Source: Golubevia sp. BC0850 (Eukaryota; Basidiomycota; Exobasidiomycetes; Golubeviales; Golubeviaceae). From it: a stretch of DNA of 64,000 nt. The position numbers and the translations under genes were made by a program. Of the stretch, positions 11,016 through 23,123 are shown in pieces (position 1 is the stretch's first letter; the number at the start of each line of letters is the position of its first letter). The notes under the pieces were generated by a model. It was not told the DNA's origin and did not search any database. It saw only the letters and a program-made list of their open reading frames with translations. The stretch covers positions 62,001 to 126,000 of the forward strand of contig JAAVVG010000017.1 of the NCBI GenBank assembly GCA_012976225.1, read 5' to 3'.

Positions 11016-11960
11016 AAAGAATGTCGGTGAGCAAAGACTGAAGACAATTGGGCATTGAAGAAGGCAAACTCACCAAAACCAAAGCTTTCAAATCTCGACT
11101 TCCCAAAGTTGATTTTCTGCATTCATTTCTACCAGTTCTTCCACCAGCACTTTTCTCCGACTTTGGAAAGTAATGTTTGAGAGTCTGAAGTCTTGGGAGT
11201 CCAGCGGAGACCATAGTTGGGTGGCGGTATAGTGTAGTTATCATCAACTCTTCAACCTGCGGAAGATTGGGTGAGAGAGAGAGAGAGAATCCGGAGCTTG
11301 ATATTTGAAGGTACTACCATCCAGGTGGGGACTCCGTCACTGTTGTTTTTGGAGCTCTAGAGCTTGCAGAAGTGGGAATTGAAGAGGAGCGATTCTGTCA
11401 TTGTCTCCTTCCAAAATGATTCCTAAATGCTTTAATGTTTTCGAGGGACGTCCTACCAGCTTCCACCATTCACGAGGATCTTGAGGTTCATGTATATAAA
11501 GAGAAGTCAGATCGTCAAAGACCTTTGAGTTGATCTTGGAATCGTTCTTCATGTTCAGAGACCAGAAAACTCGGAGAGCGGGAATCCTCTTGTTCATCCC
11601 TTCTCTCTGTTGGGGTCTCTCTGAGAAGTCTAATGCGAGAATTGCGGAAGAAACTATTAGGCTTTCTGTTTGCGAATCTAAATTGTTTTATCATTGACTC
11701 TCCCCCCAATAGCTCGTTTGGCAGTAAATCTCCAACGATCCTTAGTTCTTCGACCATAGAGTACATAGAGAGGTGGAGCAGAGTTGCTTTGGATTGAAGC
11801 CGCGAATCACGAAAGGAGAGCAAGTTGGTTTTTCTCCTCACCACCCGGTCACCTCTTCTTCTTCCACACCAGGTGGACTTTCAATCGATGAAGCAGGTTT
11901 ATTGATTTTGAGGTCCTGGGAGCTGAAGCGTCCGGCTCTAACAGAACGTCGACTGGCCAT
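10314..11960 (-). pseudogene. Decayed F-box/LRR plus BTB-like gene, copy 2
   Basis: A possible start ATG at 11960 gives MASRRSVRAGRFSSQD. Then come a weak F-box-like stretch GDLLPNELLGGES and leucine-rich-repeat-like segments (RIPALRVFWSLNMKND, FDDLTSLYIHEPQD, TLKHLGIILEGD) in shifting frames. After these lies a BTB-like part related to copy 1: LSDTFQAPNAAFYIP and VLKIKYLRKLAAQQF, then in-frame stops near 10624 and 10590. The C-terminal coding ending MTAAYNSLTI survives after the stops to 10372. The stops and frame breaks indicate a pseudogene or a heavily truncated gene. Confidence 0.6.
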
Positions 11961-12905
11961 GATGATTCGAAGTTGAAGTTGAACGTAGGACTGACGGAAG
12001 AAATTGAGGTAGATGCTTGAATCAAAGAATCAAAGAAGAACAACAAATTTGACCTCTAAGGTAGGGGAGTGAGATGAAGGGTGAGGTGGGAGTGGAGAGA
12101 GTGAAGAAGAGTTGGATGTGATGAGAGGGGGAAGAGAATATTAGTCGGAAAAAAGCGGTCGTATTTAAGGGTGGTCGCGAGCTCAAAGTGAAAGTCGGCT
12201 CAGCTCAGAGGTGAGATCTGGTTAAAGAGCTTGAAGGTGAAACACTTGGGAAGAACGCGTCGACAAGACGCTCCATCCACGCATCCACCGCGAGAAACCC
12301 AGTCTCAGATCTCTCTTTCCGAGAGAACATTCGGGTCCATACAGATTTTTCTCTCCAATCCCAGATTTAGCATGTTGTCATTCACTGAAGAAGGGGAACA
12401 TCGCGAGTGTCCTACAATTCTCAGAACAAGGGATGGGTGAGGCGACAAGATGTTGGGTTTTGGCTTGCAAGACAGTTCAACTCGGGAAGGGGCTGCGATC
12501 AAGAATTCAACTACCAAATTCAATACAATTGTTCAGGAAATAAGCAGAAGAGAGGATGTCAACATTTAGTGGGAATAAACAACGAAAAGTATCGGAGAGA
12601 AGTGAAATGGAAAAGAGAATCTTGGTTTCAAGATTTGACAAATAGACAAAAAGAGTATAAATAAGCAATAAATAGATCAACCTTTCAGTATCGAGGCAGA
12701 TCGATGAGTATAAACAGGAGGGGTAAACAAAAGGAGTTGGCTCCTCTTCTTGAGTGGGTTCCGAGAAGTGAAATCCGGGAAGCAAAACAGCAGTGAAAGC
12801 ACAGAAAGGGAGGCATTTGAAGAGCTAGAGATGAGAATGGTATGAACAGAAAAAGGAGGGAGGAACTTGACAGAATCTGGAAAGTTAAAGAGGTAAGGAA
12901 AATGC
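11961..12905. other. Intergenic region with a diverged repeat A
   Basis: Upstream of the decayed F-box/BTB gene and downstream of the PXB-DUF3818 gene. It contains the diverged repeat at about 12140-12310. The frames in 12400-12700 are short and not gene-like. Confidence 0.5.
12140..12310 (+). repeat. Dispersed repeat A, diverged copy
   Basis: Shares an ordered set of short matches with 37700-37955: TTTAAGGGT then GAGCTC, then GGTGAAA, ACGCGTCGA and CCACGCATCCACC. On the minus strand it carries a TATA-like CTTAAATA about 210 bases before the decayed F-box/BTB gene start. The copy may be an old promoter or transposon end. Confidence 0.5.
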
Positions 12906-15900
12906 TCAAGACTTTCTAAAGAGAGAGCCAAACTTCCCACTCTTACCACTCTTGGTACTCTTAGCATCATTAGCAGTAGGAGCCAAAGAAGGAGTTTTCT
13001 TGACAGTAGCAGGTTTCTGAACAGTAGAACCTTTTCCTCCCTCAGCTGGACCATTAGATCTCCAATCCGGTAAAAGTCCATCAACATGATCACAGAAAGC
13101 AGGTAACAGTTTTCTGATATGAACGAATTGAGGGTTCTTGGCTTGAACGTTTTGAGGTTCATACTTGATGTTGAAAGAGTCTCTTTCAGCTGCTGCTAGA
13201 GATTGTCCATAAAGATCTGGAGAATCGAACCAAGCCCAAGGGAATTCTTTTTGTTCGGTTCCACGACCTCCTGTGATGGTTTCTCCGTCTTCAGTCGAAA
13301 CTCCTGCATCGTTCATTAGACGTAGAAGTAAAGCATCTAAGTCTGAGATTTCTGCCTTCATGGAAGAAGAAAGTTGATCTTCTAGAACTCCGGATTTTCC
13401 AGCTCCTTCCGCCTTGGCTAGAAGATAGTTCTTACGCATTTCGAGCTGGAAGGAATGGATAGAAAAGAAGGAAGAAAGCGTAAGAAAATGGTCAGAGACG
13501 TCGAAAGCAGCGAAAGGAAAGAAAGGAGACGTTGACTCACCTCGAATCTAACTTTCTGCCAAAGAGTGAACTCCTTAAGCTGATCAGTCTCCTTGATAAT
13601 CTCTTCAACATCTTGTGGAGTAATCCTATCATCTCTAAGAAGTTCTTCCAGATTGATTTCCACATCTTTAGCCTTTCTATTAGCTGGATGAGCCGGATCC
13701 GTGGTACCCATAGCCATATAATCACAACCAACCTGTGACCAATCGAAGAAAGGAGTTGAGATAGAAACACATTCATGGAAAAGATAGTAAAGAGAGTTTT
13801 CATGTCTTGCAGCCAAAGCGATCCAATTCTCAATGGAATCGTCTTTAGACTTCTTAACATTAATCAAGTCATCGATGAAAGCTTTTGTTTTTGATTTTGG
13901 GGTTAGAAAGGAAAGACGTTTTAATTGTCAGTATAGACGAAAGATTCTCAAAGGTACGAGGATCCAAACTCACCTTGAAGATCTCCAAGTCGATCCGAAA
14001 GATCAGCAGTAGCAGCAATAGTCTTGATGGGTTGATAAAAGACCAATTCTAAAGAGTCTCTAATGATGTTGACGATGAGACTTCCACTAGCGACTTTGAT
14101 GGCTTGTTCTCTATCTCTGACTTTCAGAGATTCTCTTAATAGTAACTTTAGTTGAGCAAACTTGTAAGCGTACTCTCTTTCAACGCCTCCACCAGATGAA
14201 CTGAACTTCTGAAAGGTTTCAATTTGAGAATCAGTGAACTCCTTTGCTGCTGGTGAATCCTTTGGATAAGCCAGATTGACATCAGCATTGAGAGGTGAAT
14301 TGGCGAAAGCCTTCTGCATTCTTTTGACTTCCACGACTCTGTCGGAAGAAAGTTGAGTACCAGCTGAATTCAAAAGGATAGCAGTTAGAACGTCATTGCC
14401 GTCCTTCTCTGCTCTAGCTCTGACGGTCTTTCCTTCAGCTCTGTTACCTCTCTTAATGTAAGCTTCGATCTTGTCGCATAACTCCTTATCGTTGATCATT
14501 GATTTCAAAGGTTTGATGTACTCTTTTTGAATGGTTGACATTTCTCCACCCAAAACGAAAGAGATGACTCTCTGAACCAGAGATTTAGCTCCAGCAGGTC
14601 TAGCCAATAAAAGCGAAAGAATTCCAGAGATTAAAGTTCCAGCATTTGCATACATAAGAAGTTGTTTAGCACCCCAATAAGGGAAAAGTGAATGAATCCC
14701 TTTCAATACATTAAATGGACCATCACCATTCTCAACGAAAAGAGCTCTGAAAATATAAGCAGCATGAATTCTAGCATATTCAACCGCATTCTTATATTGA
14801 GGTGGTAAATTCTTAATGGTAGAAATCTCTAAATATTGTTGAACTTCTTCTAAACCAGTTTCTTTTTCAATAATCGATTCTTTAAAAGAAGACCAATCTT
14901 TTTTAACTCTTTGACTTTCTTGACCTGCTAATTTCCAAAGTTTAGCTTCTTCTCCATCTGCTCCAAACATTGAATCGATCTTTGAAAGCAATTCAGAATC
15001 GGGTCTAACTGGTTTATCTAAACCTCTTTTAACAGTTCCTTTACCCCATTGTTTTCCAACTCCCCAACGTTCAGATCCTGGAACTCCAACTCCTGGACCT
15101 TTCAATTCTTCTTCTCCTCTAACTCCAAATCCTCTTGCGAAATAACCATTGAGATATCTTGTGATTGCATTAGCGAAAAAATGTCTTTTAGTCATCTCCG
15201 ATCGTTCTAAACTGGTACTAAAGTTTCTTGCTGCCATTTCGTCAAAGAAAGGTTGTATTCTACTTCTCCAGTACTTTGGTGAAGCTTCATCAAGACCAGG
15301 GAACTGTGAAAGGGAAGGGAGAGAGAGGTCGGAAAGAATTGCTCCACGTCAGAACTCCATCCCATCAATTCCAATCCCAAAACCCCATCTCCAAAAACTC
15401 ACATTCCTCAAATTAACATGAAACATCTGTCTAAAAATCAGGGGTTCCTTCAAGTTCTCAAATCTCCTAGCTTGATCTTCATCAGCATAACTTTCTTCCG
15501 CAGCTTCTTCAAATCCACCTTTAGAGAACTCTTCATCGATAGTTTCATCCTTCATTCTATTCTTTGGACGTTGATTCAAAAATGGAAATCCATAAAGAGT
15601 CAAAGCTCCAAGTTTCTCAAGTTCAGCAGATTCTACCGCCATTTGAAGACCAACTAAAGATTTGAGAAGATAATGTCTTTGTTCTGGTGTTAAGGAAGCT
15701 ACTTTGTCTGCTCTTTTACCAACTGAAAATTTTGTCGCTGGAATGGAACCAACTTGAGGTTTGGTAATTGGAGTGGAAGTTGGGATGGAGGCTGGAGATG
15801 GAGATTCTGTTGAAGGTTTCGTGGCTGATTTGGTGGCGACAGCCGCGGCAGCTGGAGCAGCGGCAGAGGTATTAGTCTTTGAGAGAGGAGATGAGAGTGG

Positions 15901-16988
15901 GGAGGGGAGGGGCGAAAGAAGTGAAGGTTCGGTCAGTACGAGTCTCGACTAAGCAAGCCCACCCCCACTTGCTCCTTGCCCTTCTCTTTCCAAGAACGTC
16001 TCCGACCCCTTTTCTCTTTGATTGGTCAAGGTTTCCAGCTCCTGCTCTTAGCCTTCCCATCGTTTGATCAGCAGAACCAACTCACCTTGTTCTCCTCTTC
16101 CCTTTTAGTTTCAGCATAATCCAAACCTGCCAGAGTTTGTTCATGATCTTCTTCTTCTTCTTCTCCTCCAACTACTTGATCCACATCTTTGACTTCCTTA
16201 GATTCATCCACCAAAGCCACTCTTTCCTGATGAATCACGTCTTCTTGAATTTGAGGAGCTTGAGAAGAAGTAGGAATAGGAGTAGCAGCAGCCGGAATGA
16301 CAGCCGCTCCTGGTTTCCTATAACTTCTCTCTTTCTGAGATTCAGGAACTGGTTTAGGATGATCTGCCCAAATGTATTTTCCATTTATACCTTCTTGAGC
16401 TTCACCAACCAGCTCTGCATCATCTCCCTTTGTCAAAGCTGGAGCAACAACTGCTGCTTCCTCATGATCAGCAGTAGTTCTACCTGAATATTTCTTTCTT
16501 CTAACATCTAAAGCAGGAGCTTCTTGAGATTTTTCATTCTTCTTTCCACCAAAGATTTTAGACAACCTTCCAGCAGCTGGTTTCCCATTGGATTTTGATT
16601 GATGAGGAGAATTACTCTTTGCAGTATCAGATGCTAATGGAGGTAGATTTAAATTTCTGGATTGAATTGTACTTCTGGTTCTAGTGACTGGATCTTCACG
16701 ATTTAGAACTTCTGAAGGAGAAACTACGCTGGATTTTGATTGGATTGGAATGACCTCATGGTCAACTCCGTTGGTGATGGAAGTAGAAGTATCAACAGCT
16801 GAAGGTTGACCATTAGATTGATCAAGAGATTCTTGTGCTGGGAAAGTTGATTCTAGTTGAGAAAGAGGTCGAGATTTGGTTTGATTAGGTTGAATGGTAG
16901 TTTGAGTGGAGTCAGCGAGTTGAGAAGATTTCTTCTTTGGTTCTGCTCCCATACTTCGAAGAATCGAATTACGATTAGGTGTTGACAT
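12906..16988 (-). CDS. PXB-DUF3818 protein, Lec1 (YPR097W)-like
   Basis: The start at 16988 (MSTPNRNSILRSMGAEPKKK) opens a Ser/Pro-rich disordered region of about 300 residues. The next exon (about 15350-15885) holds the PX-associated PXB domain, LTPEQRHYLLKSLVGLQ onward. An exon to 13980 carries the DUF3818 region: GIHSLFPYWGAKQLLMYANA, then LARPAGAKSLVQRV. The last exons contain YYLFHECVSISTPFFDW and end GKFGSLFRKS with a basic tail. Yeast Lec1 acts in sterol and lipid handling at the cell cortex. I do not see the PX lipid-binding domain expected between PXB and DUF3818. Introns lie near 15885-16081, 15240-15400, 13870-13980, 13738-13540 and 13440. Confidence 0.8.
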
Positions 16989-17327
16989 CGTCGTGAGAAG
17001 TTGACTTAGTAGAGGAAGGGGATGAAGTTAAATGGAAAGAGTTCATGTATAGAGAAAAGAGAGAAAAGAGAGAAGAGGAAGAGAGGATTGCGGGGGAAAG
17101 AAGGTACAACAGGCATCGATCACTCATCTGCTGTGAACGTGAAAAAGGTGCATCTTGCCATCTGCAAAATCTGATTGAAGATTGAATTGAAATGAGTATA
17201 AATACTATTCAACGAGAAATCCCAAGAATTGACATTGTCAGCGAACGTATTGGAGAGAACGGGGCGATCTAGTTTGAAAGGAACGTGATAGGGAAGTTCT
17301 CCACGACTACACCACTTCCTACCCATC
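16989..17327. promoter_or_regulatory. Shared divergent promoter region
   Basis: A 339-base spacer between the divergent PXB-DUF3818 and SAC1 starts. It is rich in purine runs (GAGAGAAAAGAG) on the plus strand. No single regulatory motif is convincing. Confidence 0.5.
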
Positions 17328-20300
17328 ATGGCAAGTCCTAATCCAGCTGCCCCTTTATGGGATGGCTTCAAAATGTAGGTATCACTATCAATCGATAGTC
17401 TGAAGTAGCTAAACAGAACTCGAGCAAGAGTTAGACGGCAGCTCAGCACCTCACTTTCTTCCTATCTCTAATCTATATCTTCTCTCTCTGCCCCGTCTCT
17501 CTTCAAAGGTACATCTCACCAGGTAAGCTCTCACTCTATTGGCATGATATGGTGCTTCTCGTCTGCTTCTCAACTCTCTCTCTCTCTCTTCCTTCCTATT
17601 CTCTCACAGATGCCTACACCTTTGAGCCAATTTCTGCCACAGCTGCCAACACCCAAATCTTGACCATCGATAGAGTAAAGGGTGATGTTACAGTGAAACG
17701 TAAGTTTATTCAAGTCAATCAAGCATAGCATACAATCAGTCTAATCATCACAATTCAATTCAATTCTGCCTTCTTAGCCACTCTAGACATGGATTCATCT
17801 CGTCGCGAAAAGGTTATGAACGTTCATGGTGAGCGCCCCTCCCTTGCCCACTCCCCTTTAACCTTTAACCAATTCCCTGTAACCTTTAACCAATTTCCTA
17901 ATCCCTCCTCTATCCCAATCCTGCCCCCTCAGGTATCCTCGGTCTAATCAGACTCCACTCCTACGAATTCCTAATCGTCATCACTTCCAGAACCAAAACC
18001 TCTACTCTTTTATCCTCAACCATTTATCAAGCCACCGATTTCAGAGTTTTTCCAATCGCAAGTGATGCCAAACCTTCATTACTTCAACATCCGATCGAGA
18101 AGTCTTTGTTGGCTTTACTCAAAGCTCATCTCTATTCTGCCCCTTTTTACTTTAGTTATGATTATGATTTGACTAGTAGTATGCAGAGACAGGCTACTGT
18201 TGGGAATCAGGATCCTATTTGGAAAAGAGTGAGTGAGGAGGAGGAGGTGGAGGGGAGGATGATGTGATATGATGGGGAGAGAGGAGTAGTGGAGGATGGG
18301 GAGAGAGCTTCTGACACGTTGATTCTGGGATCTTTAAGAGTTTGAAATTGCTTGGATCTAAATGGAATCGTCTTATTCTATTCTCCCCTTAACCTAATCT
18401 CTCTCCTCATCTCTCCATCTCAGGCCGACGAACGTTTCTTCTGGAACAGGCATCTTCAAACCCGTCTAATAGATTCCTGTACCCCATCCTCAGACCCTTC
18501 CAAATTCATCCTCCCAGTAGTCATGGGGTTCCTAGAGATCAAAACCTCGACTCTAAATGGTAGGGATTTAGTCTTCGGTTTGATAGCTCGTAGAAGTCGT
18601 CATAGACCTGGAACCAGATATTTCTCAAGAGGCATCGATTCAAAAGGAAACGTTTCAAACTTTAATGAAACTGAACAATTCATCATCATGGATCCTAAAG
18701 AAGAAGGAGATACTATTGGGAAAATCAAAGGAAAGTTAAGGTTTAGTTACGTTCAAACTAGAGGGAGTGTTCCGGTTTATTGGGCTGAAGTCAATAATTT
18801 GAGGTATAAGCCTGATTTGTTGATTATGGATAAACCGGAAACTGTGAGTCTTACTCTTTCTTGAGCCTTTTCCCTCGACCATGTCGGGTTTACAAGACCT
18901 TGTTTTACATCGAGAAGGTCTAACCGGAAAATCTGATTGCTAACTCTTTCTTTCCCCTTCGATTTCTTTAGCTCGAAGCAACTACAGCTCATTTCAAACA
19001 GCAAACTGAAATCTATGGAGATGTCTATCTTGTCAACTTAGTCAATCAGAAAGGATATGAGAAACCAGTCAAAGAAGCTTTTGAAAGAGTGGTTGAAAAT
19101 CTAGGAAACAATCAAGTTCATTACACTTACTATGATTTCCATCATGAATGTAAAGGAATGAAGTTTGAGAAAGTTCAGGAGTTGATTCAAAGATTGGAAC
19201 AGAAGGGATTGGAAGGAGATGAGTGAGTTACAACAAAAAAGTGGGGAAGCGAGGGTCCGAGAGTTGACAGAGAAGAACTCTGGTACTGATTGTTCTGGTT
19301 TTTGTCTCCTTTTCCATCATCAAAAGCTACTTCTATCAAGATATCAATCGCCCAAACCCAAACGTTCGCCAACAGAAAGCAGTAGTTCGTACTAATTGTA
19401 TGGATTGTTTGGATCGTACCAACGTGGTTCAAAGTATGTTAGGTCGTTGGGTTTTGAATGATCAACTTCGTTCAGCTGGAGTCATCTCCAAAGATGACAA
19501 GGTTGAGAATCATACTGAATTCATGTTCATGTTCAGAAATGGTGAGTGCAGAAAGGAAGGTCACTCGACATCTTCGAATTTGTCATCCTCCCACTGTATC
19601 TCCCTCCCTTGTTCACCTTTTCTTCTCCTCACCTTCTCTTCTTCACTCTAGTCTGGGCTGATCATGCCGACACTGTCAGTAAAGCCTACTCTGGTACTGG
19701 AGCACTAAAGACTGATTTCACTCGTACGGGAAAACGTTCCACTGAAGGTGCTCTTCAAGATGGTATCAACTCTGTAACTCGTTATGTCAAAAACAATTTC
19801 TTTGATGGTTCTCGTCAAGATGCTTATGATCTATTTTCTGGAGCTTGGGAACCCACTGGGAAGACACCTCATCCAGACAAACGAGATATTTTGGTCAGAG
19901 CTGTGAGTTGTTCTATACTTTCACTTCCCTCTCCGAATTCTTTCGTTGCTGCCTCGTCATCTGACCTAGACTCTCTTCTGATACTCCCGAACTTCTACCT
20001 TCATTCTCTCTCCTCAGATGCCCTACATTCTACTCTTCTCTCTTCTATTCGCTCTAGCAGGTTTAATTCTACCAAGAGCTTCAGATGCTATGCCTCTAGG
20101 TTATTTCATCTCTTTATGTATTCTCATTGCTTTAGCTTCTGGTTATTACATGGTTGAGCGAGGACTGGAATACGTTGATTGGCCAACTTTGAACAGACCT
20201 GAAGAATCTATGTATTATGAAGGTCCTGGTTATTCGAGTGGAAGGAAAGGTAGAGCGGCAGTTAAAGGGAAATATGGAAAGAATTCAAAAGCTAAATATA

Positions 20301-20365
20301 CAAGTCAAGTAGAGATTAAAGAAGGAAATGTTGGAAGAAGAGGTTATGATGAGAAGAGGGATTGA
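17328..20365 (+). CDS. SAC1: Phosphoinositide phosphatase SAC1
   Basis: An ER/Golgi membrane phosphatase that removes phosphate mainly from PI4P. Ten exons (17328-17374, 17509-17522, 17610-17699, 17778-17828, 17933-18228, 18424-18843, 18972-19222, 19327-19541, 19652-19902, 20018-20365) give 660 residues in one frame. The Sac domain has [14 protein letters not shown] and the catalytic CX5R motif in [10 protein letters not shown] near 19395. Two C-terminal membrane helices ([17 protein letters not shown] and [17 protein letters not shown]) anchor it, followed by a basic cytosolic tail. Exon 2 is only 14 nt, yet is needed to join KM to YISPDAYTFEP. Confidence 0.95.
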
Positions 20366-20649
20366 GAATCGAAGGGCAAGGAAAGGGAAATGTATCGGAT
20401 ATTTGAATTTGATCAATAGAAAGGCTTTGGACTCTGGAAGATCAAGAACGCCACTCTTTCGATCCAGTCTGATTGCAACTGATGCTTTTGAGAAACCTTG
20501 AAGTCTTGGATACTCCGGGTATTCCCATTCTCCAATAAATGATACAATCTTGAATCTCATTTTTGTTCCGATCCTGGAGTTCAAATCTAAAGGCATCCGA
20601 ATCTGCCCAGGATCGGGGAGAAAACTGCTGATTGGACTTTTTTTCCAGC

Positions 20650-20885
20650 TTCGCGGTGGATGGCTGGATGCGAGCCTCCTCGTCGAACGCGTCTTCCCAA
20701 TTGGTGTTTCATTCTCAGGCCGGGCTGAATTTGTTTCTCTTTCTCGGTGTTTCACCACCAAGCTAAGCTGAATTTGGGTTTTCGAGCTCGTCTGCCCTCA
20801 AAAGGAGCGCGATTTCCCAACAAAACTTCTTCTCCCTCTACTCATCACTTCCACCCTCTTCATCACTACTTTCCAACCCTCCTCT
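20650..20885 (-). repeat. Dispersed repeat A, copy 1
   Basis: Matches the reverse complement of 37700-37955 over most of its length. Shared blocks include CTCAGGCCGGGCTGAAT, CCACCAAGCTAAGCTGAAT, GGGTTTTCGAGCTCG and TTTCCCAACAAAACTTCTTC. It holds no coding frame. Confidence 0.8.
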
Positions 20886-21017
20886 CTCCAACCTCATCTG
20901 GTTTTCTGATTTTGAATTCCATAAGGAAAGGTTCAAAATCTCAACAGTTCGGAGTCAACGCAGGAAGCTTCGAAGCGACACATCCAAGCATCAACTCTGC
21001 TAGCTACTCCACCCTTA

Positions 21018-21732
21018 GAACTTCTCCTCGTTCCCTTCGCCCCTCTCTATCTACTCTCTTCCAGTTCAAATTGAAACTTTTCCAGGGTTAAAACCACTGC
21101 TCTCTTTCTTCCATAAGAGTCTAGTCGGGAAAAGGTCCGTTTCAAAGGCTTTGAAAGGCTGCTGGTTCGAAAGATCATATCGATTTCTTATCTATGGCAG
21201 GTTACTACGGATTCCAAAAGTGATATGGCAGCATACTCGCCGGAACCATGCAATTTGACCGGAAGCTCTCTCTCATCTCATCTCGCCTCTGACAAGAATT
21301 CTGGACGTCGCTTGGCCCCTCGAAAAGTTACGAAGTGACTAGCAGGGGGCGTCAATCGGTCGCTGGTTCTCTTGTCGGAGGCATCTTCGAGCTATCCTTC
21401 AGCATTTTGGCTGGACGAATGGTAAGAGATCGATAGAAATAGATCATATCAACCTGGATCATTATCAACCTGGATCGTTCTCAACTTGGACTGGTGTTTC
21501 TTTAGGCAAGGGTCGAGGGAAGCAACAAGTCGACTTTCTTCGGCATCTGGATCTACAGGATGTCAATTGGATATTGGCCATCATTCTCTCTGAGCTTCGA
21601 TATCTAACAGCAAACTACAATAAATAGCTGGCCCTTACCAACCGTATTAAAACTAGCTGTTAGTTCAGCGAGCAGCAAAATGGCTCTTTCAGCTCGCTGA
21701 AGAGTTCATGGAACATCCTTCTTGTTTTTTCT
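21018..21732 (-). repeat. Dispersed repeat B, copy 1 (715 bp)
   Basis: Nearly identical to the reverse complement of 36097-36801, with only a few base differences seen by eye. One length difference is an extra 10-base tandem unit (GCTTTGAAAG) near 21150, which accounts for 715 against 705 bp. The inner end carries a hairpin with 10-bp arms, TTCAGCGAGC and GCTCGCTGAA, and then a T-rich run. No open coding frame is present, and the element type is unknown. Confidence 0.85.
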
Positions 21733-22139
21733 CTTCTTTTTTCAATACTGTTTCCTTAAGGAAAGCAATTGTAGTGATTTGAGATGATTTGGAGTCGTCA
21801 TTAATATTTCTCGTCATCAACGCTCTCCTGGTTTGACACCACACCTCCCTTAGTCGGCAAAACTACATTATCTCTTTCAGGAGGAGCTTGTAAAATCTGA
21901 TAAAGAAAGTATCTCCTCACTAAACAGAATGAGAAGAACATTTGGGTTTACAAATGAGTTCAACGAGTTCAGCAGAGCACTTTGAAAACAGGCAAGGGCT
22001 GGATCTTGCAATGAAACTCGGTTCTCAGTTCTCCACCTCGACGCTGGCATCAACAAATTCTTCTTTCTGAATCAAAAACGAGGTAGAATTGTCAGTTCAG
22101 TACAAGTAGACGACTAGGTCTCGCTACCTGGACATCACA
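21733..22139. other. Intergenic, no feature seen
   Basis: AT-richer spacer between repeat B and the BTB-like remnant. I see no gene, repeat or RNA here. Confidence 0.5.
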
Positions 22140-23050
22140 TTCTCTCGCTAAACTCACCTCGTCGAACGTCGCTTCTCAAAAGTGTGGAAAAGAATTTCCA
22201 CGTTGAAAGTTGCCGCGGTCATATGAGACATGCAGATATACTTCTTCTTTTGAGAAGTCTTCTTGACCTTTCTTGAAAATTCTTTGATCTAAGTCAGTCG
22301 GTCTGAAATTGAAGGTGAAGCGATTTCCGATCCTTTCACCCAGTTCCAAAAGTGGCTGCAACAGGTCAACTTTGAAAAGCCCTTGATAGGGACAATTCTA
22401 GACCAGATTTCTTCTCTCTTAGCACCCCATTCTTTCATGTATTGAAGGCGAACAGGGACGTACTCGATAATCTGATGGAAGTGCTTGCTTTTGGTGATCT
22501 CACTGATGTCTCTTGTCAACAGAGCTAGCTTGCTTGAGGACTGCCTTCTTTAAATCGGCTAACGAAAGTTTGTCACTGAATAATAGTAAAATTAGAAGCT
22601 GCTCGTTATTGAACAGCTTCATAAGATCTTTTGAGATCAAAATCTGTTGGATAAAGTAGCCTGAGACAGGGGTCTCGAATTCTTCGCTTAATTCAAGAAC
22701 GGTTACGATCGAAGTGCCGGTCAATCTTGGTTCAATTTCCTTCCAATGGAGTGGTAGTATAGAATTGAAAAACTGTATTAATTCTGAAGATTCGGCACTG
22801 ACTTTAATTATGGGTTGAGTGGAAGTGAGGTCTTCATCTTGGGTTTTAAAAGGGCTGCTCTTTCGCTTTCGCTTCCGATACTGATTAGCTTCTCATCAGA
22901 CGATTGGAAGACTTTTTCTGGTCTGCTCCGTCCATAGAATAATCTACCTTCATGTTGTTTGGACCGTGGCTTGGAGAAAGAAGTAGAAGTCCATGTCACT
23001 TGAACGTTTGTGTCCGAAGCGCAGATCTGATGTTTGATCGAGCCATTCAA
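22140..23050 (-). pseudogene. BTB-like gene remnant, copy 3
   Basis: A minus-strand frame begins MNGSIKHQICASDTNVQVTW at 23050. It shifts to a frame reading KVSAESSELIQFFNSILP, then ISKDLMKLFNNEQLLILLLF and SLADLKKAVLKQAS, which fits the second half of a BTB domain and the helix after it. A further frame gives IIEYVPVRLQYMKEWG. The pieces cannot be joined by clear splice sites, so it is either decayed or unusually spliced. BTB assignment rests on pattern, not on strong motifs. Confidence 0.4.
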
Positions 23051-23123
23051 TTAGAGGAGAGTGAGACTTATAGTACAGTATGGAAATGAACCCTCTATGG
23101 AGGAGCGTATTTAATTTACACAT

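Noticed and set aside
20650-21732. Repeats A and B as long terminal repeats of a retroelement
   Set aside because: No reverse transcriptase, capsid or integrase frame, and no TG...CA ends or primer-binding site seen near either copy.
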